Numbered from the stretch's first letter, positions 44,739 to 56,281 are shown. The stretch is 64,000 nucleotides of DNA from Primulina eburnea (GCF_022965805.1 NC_133103.1:51906386-51970385); one strand, 5' to 3'. Notes: generated by a model not told the origin, from the letters alone. Numbers and translations: made by a program.

Positions 44739-45530
44739 TTACCTTCGGAATTTGATTGGTCAATTCATTGCTTGCGACTGTTTACTTGATCAATGTTGTT
44801 GTATAATTTCTACGCTGCTCAATATATCAAGAGATTACCCATCAGGAGAAACTATCAGAGTGCTTGGTGAACTACTTCAGGCAACAACATATTTTAATCT
44901 CTTTTGTTCATTTAATGTTTTATATTATATTTATGCTGATAATGTTTTATGATTTATGCTGACTTAGTTGTTTCACTTGATAGTTTTTTAGTGTCAGAGT
45001 TGGTCGCATGTTGCATCCCTTGTGGATCTAATAAGAAGCTATCCGTAACTACATCATCCCGAGCTGTATTACTTCTCCAAAAACTTACCATTGGTGCTGA
45101 TTCATCTATGGTTGAATACATAAAAGTATGATCTATGTATCCTTGATTGCAATGATAGATTTCAGAATATACACGTAAAATTTTAATGCTGTAAACTATT
45201 TCTTTACCACAATCACTTTCACAGCTTTTAATTGCAATTGCTCATTATTGTTGGTCAATATCTTCAATCAGGAACTGGTGGCATTCCCTGATTTCGATAT
45301 ATTTAATGAAATACGAGACCTCCACCAGAAAATACGTCAAACCTACTCACCGAGGGTTCACTTACTGAATGTAAGCAAGTGCTACCTGCCTCATGTTTAT
45401 TGCCACTGGACCATAATGTTTAAGCTGTTTGTGTTCTTCATTCATATCTTACTTTGTTATAAGAGTGTTTTTAATCTTTACAGTTTGTAAAGAGACCTCA
45501 CTATGTCCCTCCAAGATTACTTCTTTGCAG
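44739..45530 (+). pseudogene. ATM: copy B, four ATM exons after the gypsy element
   Basis: 44739-44880 (47 codons) reads YLRNLIGQFIACDCLLDQCC, then IISTLLNISRDYPSGETIRV and LGELLQ; it is in frame where A has lost two bases. It is followed by GCAACA, so its donor would be GC. 44984-45125 reads VSELVACCIPCGSNKKLSVT but starts with one T more than A. 45272-45370 reads ELVAFPDFDIFNEIRDLHQK. 45484-45530 reads FVKRPHYVPPRLLLC. Confidence 0.82.
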
Positions 45531-45969
45531 GTATGTCCTTTACTCTCCCAGTTCACATTTTTTTGTTTCATAATATTTCTACTGCTGAAACAATATGGTG
45601 AAATATGGTATAAACACAACATCTTATTTCTCTTTTTATTTTGCTCTGTAAATGTAATATTTCTTTGGCTTAAAGAATTTAGTGAAGAGTATAATTGACA
45701 CAACTTCTTAGTCAAAGTGAGTGCGGTTGGTTTTTTTCCTTAATTACATGTTTAAGATTTTCTAAAGTGGTAGCATCGGTATTTTTTTGAGACGGTCATC
45801 GACAAATGTTCAAGCGGCCTAATATACCTGAGTGACTGAAATTGTGGTGATATCTGATTTTTAATAAATATTTTCTCCAAAAGTGTGTTTTTTAATGCTT
45901 CGAGTTTCTCTTCTTTTTTTTAATGAATAACATCCATTAAATAAGTTAAAAAATTGTTTTGTTCATATA

Positions 45970-46182
45970 CACTATGCATCCCGAGGAGATGGCAAATATG
46001 GAACCAATAGAACCAACGATGCCATCACCAACTACACGGGGCATACCTACAAGCAAAGATGATCATATCCACATACATCATAGGAAAAAATAATTAATAT
46101 AATCGAGAGTCTGTATCCATATGAATTGGCAAACATCAAAGGATAAGGATCTTGATTTCCTAATGATATCCTTGGGACACGG
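45970..46182 (-). mobile_element. LINE C-terminal remnant in copy B intron
   Basis: The minus-strand reading 46320-46078 gives FGRIAVAARVYNIWNARNRA and IFEEEMPCPKDII, the end of a plant L1 ORF2-like protein. Copy A has the flanking parts (18580-18680) but lacks about 205 bp (45975-46175), passing directly from catatacac to ttgggacacgg. The remnant therefore predates the A/B duplication and A has a deletion. Confidence 0.62.
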
Positions 46183-46338
46183 CATTTCTTCTTCAAAAAT
46201 AGCTCGATTGCGTGCATTCCAAATGTTGTAGACACGTGCTGCCACCGCAATACGTCCAAACTTAACAATTTCGCTGTTTGTGTATTTTTTGTGATAAATA
46301 GATTTAATTATGTTTTCCAATTTATATAATCATTCTAG

Positions 46339-47872
46339 GTCCACTCAAAAGGTGTTAATTTGGAGCTTGTGCGGAGACTTATTTCTAATCTACAAAGAAA
46401 GTTGACAGGTAAGTTGTTACCGAGAAAGATTGTTAGCTCATATTTTCTCCGTGAGATTTCTCCTTCAAAAATATCACTAGTGGTAATGTGCCATGTGTTT
46501 TTCCTTCATCTATATGCTAGCACATTAAGCAAATCTTGCTGCTGGGTGATACTTTTGACCAGCTGTACTCGTTTTTTTTTTAAATAAATTCATTACAGAA
46601 ACTTTGTAACAAACTTCTGGTGGAAATTTAGGAGTTTCCTGGGTCCATATAAATTTCATAGAACATAAACTGATAAAGAGAGGAAACCTTTGCGATAGCA
46701 ATGGATATGGAAGTGACATGGATCCCCGATTATCTAGGTCTGTATTTATGCCTGCTGGGAAGGCAATGCCTTTTCTGTGTACATCTCATGATGACACTGG
46801 TGAGTAGTAACAACTAGCAATAGAGTAAATGTGACCACCAATTCGACTAATAAAAAGTAGTCTCAACAACCTTTTCATGTATGAACTGAAATTCGAATGA
46901 CCTCGAAGAAATTTAGTGAAGGCATGCATACACTTAGACAGACAACACATATTCTCTTACTTACATCCTGATTTTATTTCCTAATTTTTCAGCTGAATCA
47001 ATTTCTATCGAGGATTCAAATGTGGACAACTTTGGATAAAACATTTGAAGCGTGGATCTTGTCACTTGTATATGCAGTTATAGGTTATTGCAACGATCTC
47101 ATTTTAAGGTTTTATACTAGTATTTGAGATAGTTGCTCAATTCCTGCATTACTATTTTTTTCCATTGGAATTTTCCGTAAATCAATCATGCGGCTGATCT
47201 ATATTACTGGTTGCTTCAGTTTATGTCAAGACATTGTGCTGGTTAAATCAGAAGTTGCAGAATTTTTCTGTTCCCATATGTCATTGTCAATGTTGCTGGG
47301 AGAATGGATTTAGATGTGGATCTTGCAAACTAATCTCTTTGAAGGTTACTTACTCTGTTTTATGCACACCGGTCTTTACATCATGGTATCATTTGTTCTC
47401 AACAACTTAATACAAACAGTGTTTGAGAAAAATACATTCACTAGATTTCTTTCATGCTTGCTTTATTGTGGGAAGGTGTCCACAAAAGACATGATTGTTC
47501 CTTATAGCACAAGGGTCTCCTTGAAATTTGAATTGAGATTGCTTGCTTATTCTTGTAATTGGAAATTATATCGGCATATCATGACAAATTTTTGTTCAAT
47601 AATTTGCATAAGAAGATAAATTTGTTCAGTTTCATAATTTTATTAAGATCTATTAGAGGAATAATTGCAGATAACCAAAAAACAAATCTTGATCTTTGTT
47701 GATTTGTAATTTATTATCTCATTTTATACAGGTGCATGAAAATATATTTATCGAGTCCAATGCCTCGATCAAATCAATTCAGATATTCTTGCATGCTCTA
47801 AATGAGCTTCGACTGTGTCATGTAACGGAAAGAAAATCTTCTGTTGTTCCTCAAAAGCGTGAAAGCTCGAAG
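46339..47872 (+). pseudogene. ATM: copy B, last five ATM exons
   Basis: 46339-46408 reads VHSKGVNLELVRRLISNLQR. 46662-46799 reads KLIKRGNLCDSNGYGSDMDP and ends CTSHDDTG|gtgagt. 46993-47108 has lost TG relative to A (AATGTGGAC for AATGTGTGGAC), shifting frame. 47220-47344 has an extra T in EFF. 47732-47872 is intact: VHENIFIESNASIKSIQIFL, HALNELRLCHVTERKSSVVP and ends KRESSK|gtagag. These approach the FAT domain of ATM; no later exon follows. Confidence 0.8.
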
Positions 47873-47907
47873 GTAGAGGTGCTAGACAACCTGCAATTTG
47901 TGCTTTG

Positions 47908-48314
47908 AATATTGATTTATGATTGGATTAATGTGATAAAAATATAAGCATTACATTTTAAAGATATTCTGAAACATCAAGAAAAATAAAGATTTGTCAG
48001 CTTGCTAAATGAGGGCATATGGGTTCAGGACCCTATTCAAATTTGAATTTAAAAATAAATTGCCACCTTCTGATCAAATACTTGAGACCCCAACTTTGGG
48101 ACTGCCCTTGGGCTATGTTTGGTAGTCATGATAAGGGAATGATTATTAAATAATCATCTCTTATCTCATGTTTGGTTCATTTTTAATTTAGCATGGAGGC
48201 CCTTGATTATGATTGAAAGCCCTCACTATTTAAGTTATTTGTGTGATTAAATATCCCTCCTCAAAGGTGTGATACTGTATAATTCTTGAATAGTGATAGT
48301 GATATTGATGATAT
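47908..48314. other. spacer after copy B
   Basis: No gene seen. A stretch near 48111-48160 (gggctatgtttggtagtcat and a long inverted-looking AT part) is reminiscent of a MITE terminus, but I could not find the matching end. Confidence 0.4.
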
Positions 48315-48695
48315 TTAATATTTATTTAATTGCAGTTATTTTTATTCAGTAATTGAATAACTTTTTAATACGCATGGTGGACTGTTTTCATTCGCATGCA
48401 TGTGTGTGAGCATTTTCAAAATTAGCTTGAAATATTTTTTTCCTAGAAGTATTTTAGTAGCACGAGTCGTTTCGACCGTCGTATTTTTAAACGATGGTGG
48501 CAAGTCGGGGATGTTCATTTGATGCTTTTCATTCAACCTTATCCATATTTATGAAGGCATGTTATGTTGATTATCACAGCTATTTATAAAATTAGACTAT
48601 TCTGCAAATCGTTGTTTATATTACACTGAAATTCAAAATGTTATGAAACAAACTCCGAGTCAAAAGTTAGTCATTGTAACCATGAAGCCAATCAT
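48315..48695. repeat. third copy of the LTR-like 3' end and its flank
   Basis: This matches 33000-33372 closely, including aactttttaatacgcatggt, gtagcacgagtcgt, aaacgatggtggcaagtcgggg and the following flank to agccaatcatgtt. Because the flank matches too, it is a segmental duplicate rather than an independent insertion. Confidence 0.8.
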
Positions 48696-51389
48696 GTTGC
48701 TGACATCTTGCCACCCTTGAGCAAGGAACTAATTTTGAGTTGGTCATATATATGATATTTTATAGGTTTGATACAAATTGAAAAAATGGACTAAAAATGT
48801 GATTTTTTTTATTAATGCGTTTTTTTGTAAAACAATACATGTGTAAAAGAGAATATAATTAAAAGATCAAACAATCAAATAATATAGAACACATTCAAAA
48901 CTTGTGTAATATAAGGAAATAAAGTTTACAATTTTGTTTAAATAATCACTTAAATATTACATGTACTGTAGTTTTGGCCGCACAAATATTGATAAAATTT
49001 TCATACTCTACATGTTCAAATATTTTTTCTCAATCGATAACATAGCAAATCCGTTCAATCTTTCACGTGACATAGATGATTGGAGACATTCTTATATTAT
49101 CTTCAATTTGAATAAACTTTTTCTTTGGATGGAATTGTAACGGGTATTCATAATAAAATTCCACAAGTAACATATATAACATAATGTACATCAATTTATT
49201 TTAGATAATTAAGCACTTACTCGGATAACAACCATCCATTTTCTACCATTTTTTAAAACCCAACTTTTACGAAATTTACTTTGGCTTTCCCATTCTCAAG
49301 ACAATTAAACAACGAGCCAAGCTATCCTCCATTGCATGTGATTTAGAGTTAAGGATAAAAATTAACATTATGTATCACTTGAGAAGATATTACATATATT
49401 TCCATGAGATGTATTAACCTGATTCATACTAATAAATGTGGAATACAATACTTGTATTATAAAAATTAATTTTTTTAAATGAAATAGATCGAGTTGTAGA
49501 TCAAGCTCACACAATTGAACTATAAGACTGTTTCACGTAAGTTTTATGAATTAATATATATTGTCAAAATAAACAACAAAAAGTTATTTTAAAAAAAAGT
49601 AAAAAGCACATGATCCATCCTCGTACCCTAAAAACTCAAGGGCTTTTTTTTAAAAAAATAATATTAATTTAAAAACTATTTAGCAAAATATTGCAAAAGT
49701 GCGAGTCTTGTAAAAATAATGCAATCCATAGAAAATTTTACAGGATTCTTAATATTTTTTTAAAAAAAATAAAGAAACAGAGGCGTAGAATCCGTGCCAG
49801 ATTGTCATGGATTCTGAATCCGTGACATGCAGTCATGGCTTCTAGGAATCCATGACTACCATCATTTAAATTGTGTGCAGTTCCTCTTACTTCTTTGTGC
49901 AATTCCTCCGACTTCTTTGCATTTCCTCGATTTCTTTGCGCAAAATACTTGAAGGCTGTTAAGAAATTCTTGTTTCCGGTTGTGTTCCGACTACGCAAAA
50001 ATAATAACCTTGAAATATTTTCAAAAAGCACAAAATTATATTTATTATTTTTTAATATCCACATTATTATATTTATATCATGATTAATATAAAAAGTATA
50101 CTATTTAACAAAATCATACTTATTCGTATAATGCTAGTGAACAAAATTATAAATACATTAATACCATATAAATAATACAAATAAAATAATAAAAAATCGC
50201 TTAAATTACCTTCTCAAACGTGGTTATACGAAATTTATAATACAATCAACGGATAATGTTAATATCTGAAATAAATGACAAACATTAATGGAAATTTACA
50301 CAAAACAAAATATTACTTTTTAATATATAATTATAATATTATCAACGAAATTAAACATTACCTCCTCACACCTCTTCGAATGGAATGGATGACAAAATCA
50401 ACAAATAATATTAATACAAGGTCGAAGGAGAAAAGAAGAATTTTACGCAAATGAATCGGAGGAAAGAAATATTTTGCGAGAATGAACCGGAGAAAAGAAG
50501 CATTTTGGGCAGATGAAAAGGAGAAAATGCGCGCAATTTAAAGAGGAAGAGTGACGGATTCCCTAGAATCCGTGACAGACTCTTTTTCTTCATTTTTTTA
50601 AAAAATTTAGAATCCACTATAAATTTCTACGGATTACAATATATTTACAAACATATCATTTTTACAATATTTTACTAATAGTTTTTTAATTAATATTATT
50701 TTTTTAAAAAAGCCTAAAACTCAAACTCAAGAGTAAACACGAGTTAAATATTTATTTAATTTTTCTTTTAAAAAGTATTTAGAATCCGCTATAAATTTCT
50801 ACGGATTGAACTGTTTTTACAAACATATCATTTTTACAATATTTTATTAAATAGTTTTTCATTAATATTAATTTTTAAAAAAATCCCCAAAACTCAAACT
50901 CAAGACTAAACACAAGTCAAATAGGGAATCTGTGACATGCAAATTTCTACGGATTGAACTGTTTTACAAACATATCATTTTTACAATATTTTATTAAATA
51001 GTTTTTCATTAATATTAATTTTTTAAAAAATCCCCAAAACTCAAACTCAAGACTAAACACAAGTCAAATAGAAAATCAATCGACTTTCATAACTGCAAGA
51101 ATATAATATTAAAAAATGAAAGAAAGAAGATCGAGTTTTTTAAATAAAAAATAGTAATAAAAACTTTAAAACAGACGGAAGCCTACTCAAATTAAATGAG
51201 ACATGTTTTTTTCTTCTTCTTGTTTTGTTAATTTAATAAATTTATATAATTGTTACTTTTAAAAATATGTAAAATATAAAAATAAAAATTTTGCATTTTG
51301 AGATATTAAATTATAATTAATAAGTTTATCAAGTTATTTCAAATATAAAACATTGTACAAAATTATTTTAGTAAAATAAATTAAAAACG
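48696..51389. repeat. AT-rich block upstream of copy D
   Basis: 48696-49420 holds nothing recognisable. 49420-50160 matches 33970-34700, and 50560-51065 contains degraded units of the GAATCCGTGACA repeat. 51064-51390 matches 35365-35715. The order mirrors the upstream region of copy B, so the B-D duplication included at least 2 kb of this spacer. Confidence 0.72.
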
Positions 51390-51583
51390 GGGAAAATAAA
51401 ACGCGTTTTGTCGGTTTCCATATCTGAATTGGCCCCGCTCCCCTCCGCTCCCATTGTGGAGTTATCAAATACCCCGTAATAGGGGGTTCTTCTTCCCCGA
51501 TCCATCTCCTGATTCTCCCGCCTTTTCTCTCTAAAGAAACCCTAGCGCTCTACTCCGAAGGAGTGATATTGGATACGCTAAAA

Positions 51584-51661
51584 ATGTCCTTGAAACTCAC
51601 TTCCAGAGATATTCAAGAGATCGTCTCCAAGCTATCATCCGACAAGGACAAAGCTCGAGAA
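51584..51661 (+). pseudogene. ATM: copy D exon 1 (ATM N-terminus)
   Basis: MSLKLTSRDIQEIVSKLSSD then KDKARE before gtaatc, 26 codons, identical in E. Upstream are the inverted repeat CCCCGTAATAGGGG (about 51472-51485) and AAACCCTAG (51537-51545), as in B and E. Confidence 0.87.
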
Positions 51662-52068
51662 GTAATCAAGAAGATATAGTTTCTTGGAGGGTAACGAGTT
51701 GAGTTTCTTGTATATGAAATCATCTTTTTACATAATTTTCAATGATTTTGTTTAATAGGATCGAGCAATAAGTAGAATTCATACTTGTATACTTTCACAC
51801 AGTTCGTTTGTTTTGCTGAAACATTTCCGATTCATATTTCTTATCTTAGGATGGCATTGAGTCCTATTGTTTAATAGGCATTGAACAATATGTAGAGCTC
51901 ATTGCCATTCCTTTTGTATCTATTTAAAAATGAAGGATTATTAAGAACTGCAGATTGGTGAGGGGATCCACATGTTTCTGTATCAAGAATTGTAGTCGTA
52001 GGTCATCAATGTAAGATTTATCATTGATGTAGTTTTTTCTGTTTCATTTGATTTCTTCTGTTTTTCAG

Positions 52069-53033
52069 GCAAAAAAAAATCTTCTTCTACATGTGGCTAA
52101 ATCACTTTTCAATCATGTGTGGATTGTCCTCAAAGATGTTCCAAGTTTCCAATCTGAGTATTGTGTTATCCTTCGCTATCTTTTGGAAGTTACATATTAT
52201 CGGTTTCACATGCGGAAACAAGTTTACTCCAGTGAGTGTACCTCCAGTAACTTGGCTAATACACTATCTATATGACTGTGAATTTCATCTGCAGATCGGT
52301 TTTCTATATGGACAGATCTTGTACTTCTGTACATGGAAAAGGTGGAAACAAGCCTGAGCACAGATAATTTTGGTCAAATAATCGTCACACAGATTTCTTA
52401 TAGTTATTCTATTGCAATAATCGTCAACTTTATAATTTTGTTCTTTTTGCATGTTAGGGATGAGGGAAAAATTTCTTGCAAGCTTGTGGAGTGCATCAAT
52501 ACATATTTGTTAAAGGATGAACCAAATTTAGGTGGCAAATCCCTGGAAATTCATCAAGCATTAAATCATTTCGTGTTTCGGTACTGGTTTGCTACTCATG
52601 ATCGAAGTCTAAAATGTGTCTTGAGCGGTACTAAGTTGATGGTTTTAATTTAAAGTTAAATGTCTGTAGTACTTCTAATTTGTCCTTCATTAGTAGGATT
52701 CTCTTATTTGCTATGCAAAATTGCAAGTAAGTTTAACTAGAGGTGTGGATGACGGTTCTATTTTACTAGAACTTGTGGATGTGATGAGCAAGGAGCTTGA
52801 TCAAATGAGTACCTCCAGCACCAATTCACCCTGGTTAGAATTACATCGTGCTTAATTTTTGGTGGGTTTATGAAATGCTACTTCTCTGCTCTTGTTTGTA
52901 TTTTATTTATTTATTAATTATTATTATTATTATTATTATTATTTTGAGTGACTCAATTAGGGGTGAAAAATGTGGGATTATGACAAGCTCACAGTTCAAG
53001 GTGGCGGAGCTTGGTGACCTTGTGTTTTGCCAG
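52069..53033 (+). pseudogene. ATM: copy D exons 4 to 8
   Basis: Exon 4 (52069-52231) has nine A's after GGC, one more than B, so AKSLFNHVWIVLKDVPSFQS falls out of frame with the expected exon 3 phase. Exon 5 starts at 52295, exon 6 is 52458-52615 (DEGKISCKLVECINTYLLKD), exon 7 is 52697-52833 and exon 8 is 52961-53033. All match B apart from a few substitutions (for example R to C in exon 6, W-D to W-I in exon 4). Confidence 0.85.
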
Positions 53034-53830
53034 GTACTTATTGCAGCAACTTAATTGTTGTGCCTTTTAAAGTTGATACTCCATTACATATTTGTGGTTG
53101 TGTGCTTACCAGACACGATATGGATCTTTTGTATTTCATTGGGTTATGGGCTCGGTTTTATCTTCTGGTGGTTATTTTCAACCTTATTTTAGCTTACTCT
53201 GTTCAATTTTGAATAATAGGATGATGGGAAAAACAACAGAAAAAAAGTGAAAAGTCTGGTCATAAGTGTTGTCTCCATAAACGACGTGCCACAACTTAAT
53301 TTTTCTTCTTCTTGATTTTATATAATTGTCACCACTTCATGCTCGTAAGAGCATATCTTGGGATATTAATGGTGGAGTAAACCACTTCAATCAAATGACA
53401 AATTGATTTCAATATTGACAATACCAAGTGAGATTCTATCAAATGAAAAATTGAGTTCTGACCCCTTTTTGATTCAACAATTAACATGAATTTAAGCTTT
53501 TAAATGAACCAAAAGGGCTTAATAGAATTTTGTACTTCAATATGTAGAATTCCATTTATATCATATTGAGCAGAAATAAATACGGTATAAAACTGTTGAG
53601 ACTTTTCAGCTGTGATATGATGCAAACATTTTAAAACATAGTGAGAGGGAAGGACAACTGAGAGAACATAAGTGAATAAACTGAGAGAACAAAAGTAAAT
53701 ATTAAGTGTGATTTTAATGAATCAAAATTTGATTTCTAATTCTTTTACTTTTTGAAATAGTTTGAGATGCTTCCATGTATTTGGTATGACATGAAGCATT
53801 CCTCTTTATTTCAATCTTGAGAAAAACAGT

Positions 53831-54226
53831 TTTCCATATTTATTTATTTTTTTTGATAGAAAACTATTTTATTAAAATAATAAGCTTTAGTTACAATAAA
53901 ACGATAAAACGAGGATAAGTAATCCTCGTTGAGCTGACTCCCTTACTAACTTAACCTAAATGAACCGAGTTTGACACTATTGCCGTGGCATTACAAACTT
54001 CCAATCTCGGACTAAATCATTTATACATAAATGACTAAATTCTTTCAATCTCGTCGTCCATATTGCAATCCTGAATTTGACTTTGTCCCATACTTGTTCA
54101 ATCGAGTCGGTTTCATCTTCAAAAATTCTTCTATTCCTCTCCAACCATAAGGACCAAAAGACGCAATGAACAATCATAACCCAGAAATCAATCAGTGTAG
54201 ACGGTAATGGACATTTCCATATTTAT
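53831..54226 (-). mobile_element. 5'-truncated LINE with 13-bp target duplication
   Basis: TTTCCATATTTAT occurs at 53831-53843 and 54214-54226. Between them, on the minus strand, are the end of an L1 ORF2 (VHCVFWSLWLERNRRIFEDE, VWDKVKFRIAIWTT, LVRDWKFVM), a short 3' UTR and an A-rich tail at 53844-53858. Copy E at 58221-58240 shows the empty site (gttttccatatttatggttaaagg). So it inserted after D and E separated. Confidence 0.92.
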
Positions 54227-54260
54227 GGTCAAAGGTTACAAGGCAATGTTCACTTTCCAG

Positions 54261-54364
54261 GTGTGCGCTAATACATATAAAAGCCCAGTTACTGAAAAAC
54301 GAGCTCGGAGGGAGCATGTGGTTGTCCTGATAAAAGAGAGAGTCATGGGGGGCAAATGGCCACA
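54261..54364 (+). pseudogene. ATM: copy D exon 9
   Basis: From ttccag to a gtaggt donor: VCANTYKSPVTEKRARREHV and VVLIKERVMGGKWP. It joins in phase after exon 8 (FCQ). EKRARREH is a hallmark of plant ATM. The exon is intact here but broken in E, and B lacks it. Confidence 0.83.
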
Positions 54365-54644
54365 GTAGGTTTCAACAGAACTTGTTCTTTTGAGTAGATA
54401 AAAAATATAAACATCAAATATCTCAATACTTAACAGTATCCTTATGGCTGGTGGATGGTGTGATATCATGTTTTTTCCTTGTTCATGGATCACACATTCG
54501 ATGGCATATCCGACACAATATTTTTCAATAATTCCAAATTTGTTTTTACGTTCAAAAGAATGAGAATCTATTGTTCACATTTGCATTCATGTTGCTACTT
54601 ATTATCCACCATCTTGAGTTAAAACGAGCTAATATTCGTGGCAG

Positions 54645-55271
54645 GCATGCTGCAATTGTTTGTCTCATCCGCAATTATTCTACTCGCATCCGTAAAGATC
54701 ACTTATTGATTTTATTGTGAAATCTTGACTGTTACCTGTAGCTTTATTGACTGGTTTATATTTCATCCTCCGGTGACAAAAAATTTGTGCTCCTGTAGTC
54801 TATTTGTCTCCTTCCTGTGTGCTGGATATGCATTCACATTTTCTTGATATTTTAATTTGGTTAATATCTATACCTCTTCGTTGAGGGAGAGGAGAGCTGT
54901 TGTCTGTTTTTCTTTTTGCCTTAATTTCAAACTTATTCTTTTGGCACCAGTAGGGAACTATTTTTTTTCTTGTTAGGGTCTTGCAGAGGCACAATTCTCT
55001 TATCTTTGTTGGTTTGTCATGTGCTTTGTAGGTTCTCTTTTTCCTTTTGCTTTTCAGTACAAATGTTAATTCATCAGTTGCCTTACTCAAGTGATACCGC
55101 CATTCAGACTTGTTTCTAATGTTTCTGTTTTTCATACTTCTGATATCACATTTGCCCTTTCTGGAGTTCGCAGTCAAATTTTGATTTCCGGAATTCGCTT
55201 GTTCTCGATTGCAGAATTATTAACGCTGAAACTTTAGAGCATTCTTATGACGATCTGTTCTGCACGTTGCA
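54645..55271 (+). pseudogene. ATM: copy D probable exons 10 and 11
   Basis: After tggcag, from 54645, the reading HAAIVCLIRNYSTRIRKDHL fits the ATM segment following exon 9; its end is unclear and TGA follows about 24 codons in. After ttgcag, 55215-55271 reads IINAETLEHSYDDLFCTLQ before gtaagt. The spacing between them is long and the intervening sequence has no clear exon. Copy D ends about 110 bp later. Confidence 0.55.
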
Positions 55272-55384
55272 GTAAGTTGTTCCTTTACATGCAAAAACTT
55301 CATTTCACTCTGTATAATTGAGCCTAAGAAATCAGTGTGATATGGTTTGCAACTGTAATAATTTGATGCTTAAACAAACACTAT

Positions 55385-55536
55385 GCCCCGCTCCCCTCCG
55401 CTCCCATTGTGGAGTTATCAAATACCCCGTAATAGGGGGTTCTTCTTCCCCGATCCATCTCCTGATTCTCCCGCCTTTTCTCTCTAAAGAAACCCTAGCG
55501 CTCTACTCCGAAGGAGTGATATTGGATACGCTAAAA
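55385..55536 (+). promoter_or_regulatory. copy E 5' region, recent duplicate
   Basis: From GCCCCGCTCCC onward this equals D from 51432, with one visible difference in about 500 bp to 55884. It contains CCCCGTAATAGGGG (55424-55437) and AAACCCTAG (55490-55498). Directly upstream is the truncated end of copy D, so the farther upstream region of B and D is not present here. Confidence 0.55.
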
Positions 55537-55614
55537 ATGTCCTTGAAACTCACTTCCAGAGATATTCAAGAGATCGTCTCCAAGCTATCATCCGACAAGG
55601 ACAAAGCTCGAGAA
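55537..55614 (+). pseudogene. ATM: copy E exon 1 (ATM N-terminus)
   Basis: MSLKLTSRDIQEIVSKLSSD then KDKARE, donor gtaatc. Here exon 2 follows and completes the TAN motif in frame (KAREEGVKLLNTWL), unlike B and D. Confidence 0.88.
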
Positions 55615-56281
55615 GTAATCAAGAAGATATAGTTTCTTGGAGGGTAACGAGTTGAGTTTCTTGTATATGAAATCATCTTTTTACATAATTTTCAATGATT
55701 TTGTTTAATAGGATCGAGCAATAAGTAGAATTCATACTTGTATACTTTCACACAGTTCGTTTGTTTTGCTGAAACATTTCCGATTCATATTTCTTATCTT
55801 AGGATGGCATTGAGTCCTATTGTTTAATAGGCATTGAACAATATATAGAGCTCATTGCCATTCCTTTTGTATCTATTTAAAAATGAAGGAAACTTTTATT
55901 CATTTTCTTTGTATTATTTTGTGAAGTTTGGCGGGTACATGATGATAGTTTTTGATGTTTGTCATTACCTTGTTTTATTAATTTATTTTCCCCCTGAAAT
56001 GGGCCAGTCAGATAAACATAAAGGTAATTTACTTTCTTTTATTTGATTTTAAATTATTCAAACAGGGAGTCTCATTCGCTACATGCGTTATGAACTTCGA
56101 ATCTTTTGCGAGAATTATTGGAAATACTTATAATTGGCTTTTTCTGTAATTAAGTTTAGGTAATTTCATATCCGCCTCTTCAATTCTACAAGTGATTAAT
56201 ATTCTGAGATAATTTTTTCGTGGATAATATTTTGCTCATGTAGTGTATTAATGTTTTTTATCTTTTGGTTTATGAATACAG

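Larger units (their letters stand above)
35831..47907 (+). pseudogene. ATM: ATM-like kinase gene, copy B (internally deleted)
   Basis: Copy B has exons 1, 4-8, then b-g, then the exons equivalent to 10714 onward in A, up to the exon at 47732. It lacks exons 2-3, everything between exon 8 and exon b (junction near 38148), and all exons corresponding to 4185-10636 of A, where a truncated gypsy element sits. Frameshifts or stops are visible in exon b (1-bp loss), exon g (TGA after IASS and a 17-bp loss) and the exons at 46993 and 47220. No kinase domain. Homology to A stops at 47907. Confidence 0.83.
51390..55384 (+). pseudogene. ATM: ATM-like kinase gene, copy D (5' part only)
   Basis: Copy D carries exons 1, 4, 5, 6, 7, 8 and 9, and probably two further exons at about 54645 and 55215. 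It is then cut off at 55384, where the 5' region of copy E begins. Up to 53740 it is nearly identical to copy B. Exons 2 and 3 are absent. One extra A in exon 4 shifts the frame. A LINE is inserted between exons 8 and 9. Confidence 0.83.

Noticed and set aside
48111..48300. MITE candidate beginning gggctatgtttggtagtcat
   Set aside because: I could not find the opposite terminal repeat or a target-site duplication.
54800..55177. Minus-strand 125-codon ORF
   Set aside because: It overlaps copy D introns in antisense, has low-complexity Lys/Arg content and no recognisable domain.
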